A stretch of 64,000 bases of DNA, from NCBI GenBank assembly GCA_903840435.1, contig CAIMFV010000023.1, positions 62,001-126,000 of the forward strand, given 5' to 3'. Below the pieces are notes generated by a model that had not been told where the DNA came from, ran no database searches, and worked only from the letters and a program-made list of their open reading frames with translations. Position 1 is the first letter of the stretch. Each line of letters begins with the position of its first letter. The stretch is from an uncultured Caulobacterales bacterium (GTDB lineage Bacteria; Pseudomonadota; Alphaproteobacteria; Caulobacterales; Caulobacteraceae). Positions 63,954 through 64,000 of this stretch are shown piece after piece. Both the position numbers and the translations under genes were made by a program.

Positions 63954-64000
63954 TGTGAATGGCGAATCCGTGACATTTTTCTAGCTTCCGCCCGGAACGA

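Overview
The window is high-GC alphaproteobacterial DNA, most likely Caulobacterales or a close relative. Supporting signs are a GapR homologue, small secreted families best known from Caulobacter (CC_3452-like and CC0125/CC1285-like), RodZ next to ispG, a PTS-Ntr enzyme I, a lone MotA and a long coiled-coil protein that recalls crescentin. The assignment is from gene content only. No rRNA, tRNA, CRISPR array, transposase, integrase or plasmid replication gene was found.

Layout. 1-6.5 kb: the 3' end of leuS, then lptE and holA (overlapping), an unlisted 35-residue membrane ORF on the other strand, recF and gyrB. 6.5-9 kb: a small accessory island directly behind gyrB. It has an mqsRA toxin-antitoxin module flanked by two copies of the gyrB 3' tail, a frameshifted higA-like antitoxin, and several small unknown genes. 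9-16.6 kb: a GT14 glycosyltransferase, small regulators and enzymes, an LpxH-like phosphoesterase overlapping a glycosyltransferase, and an orphan phnCDE transporter. 16.7-19.3 kb: a promoter, an ornithine-decarboxylase-type enzyme and a deoxyhypusine-synthase-like enzyme, which together look like a polyamine pathway. 19.4-26.1 kb: housekeeping genes (NifU-like, yidD, thrS, GT2, mutM) and two small membrane-linked proteins. 26.1-30.8 kb (minus): siroheme enzyme, lipoprotein, LysE, MAPEG, then two AT-rich tandem paralogous membrane proteins and a GST. 31-37.2 kb: ptsP, rodZ, ispG and a secreted phosphoesterase. 37.3-45.4 kb (minus): a basic protein coupled to gapR, prfA, motA, a thioesterase, an ABC1 kinase, pepF and a nitronate monooxygenase. 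45.5-54.7 kb: small secreted proteins, a CHAP protein, a YhhN protein, DsbD, three hotdog-fold genes and pyk. 54.8-57.4 kb: a second accessory patch with brnTA and AT-rich genes of unknown or possibly immunity function. 57.5-64 kb (minus): a crescentin-like coil, a DegT aminotransferase, and the ftsH-folP-thiD run.

The accessory material sits in three patches (6.5-9, 28.9-30.2 and 54.8-57.4 kb) within an otherwise housekeeping chromosome. The most distinctive observation is the mqsRA module. It carries a recognisable MqsA-type operator and is bounded by imperfect 56-nt direct repeats derived from the end of gyrB, so that the antitoxin ORF now ends in a copy of the gyrase tail. Two further points merit checking: the polyamine pair that uses a hypusine-type enzyme, and the crescentin-like protein. 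All functions are inferred from reading protein motifs by eye; no database search was possible.
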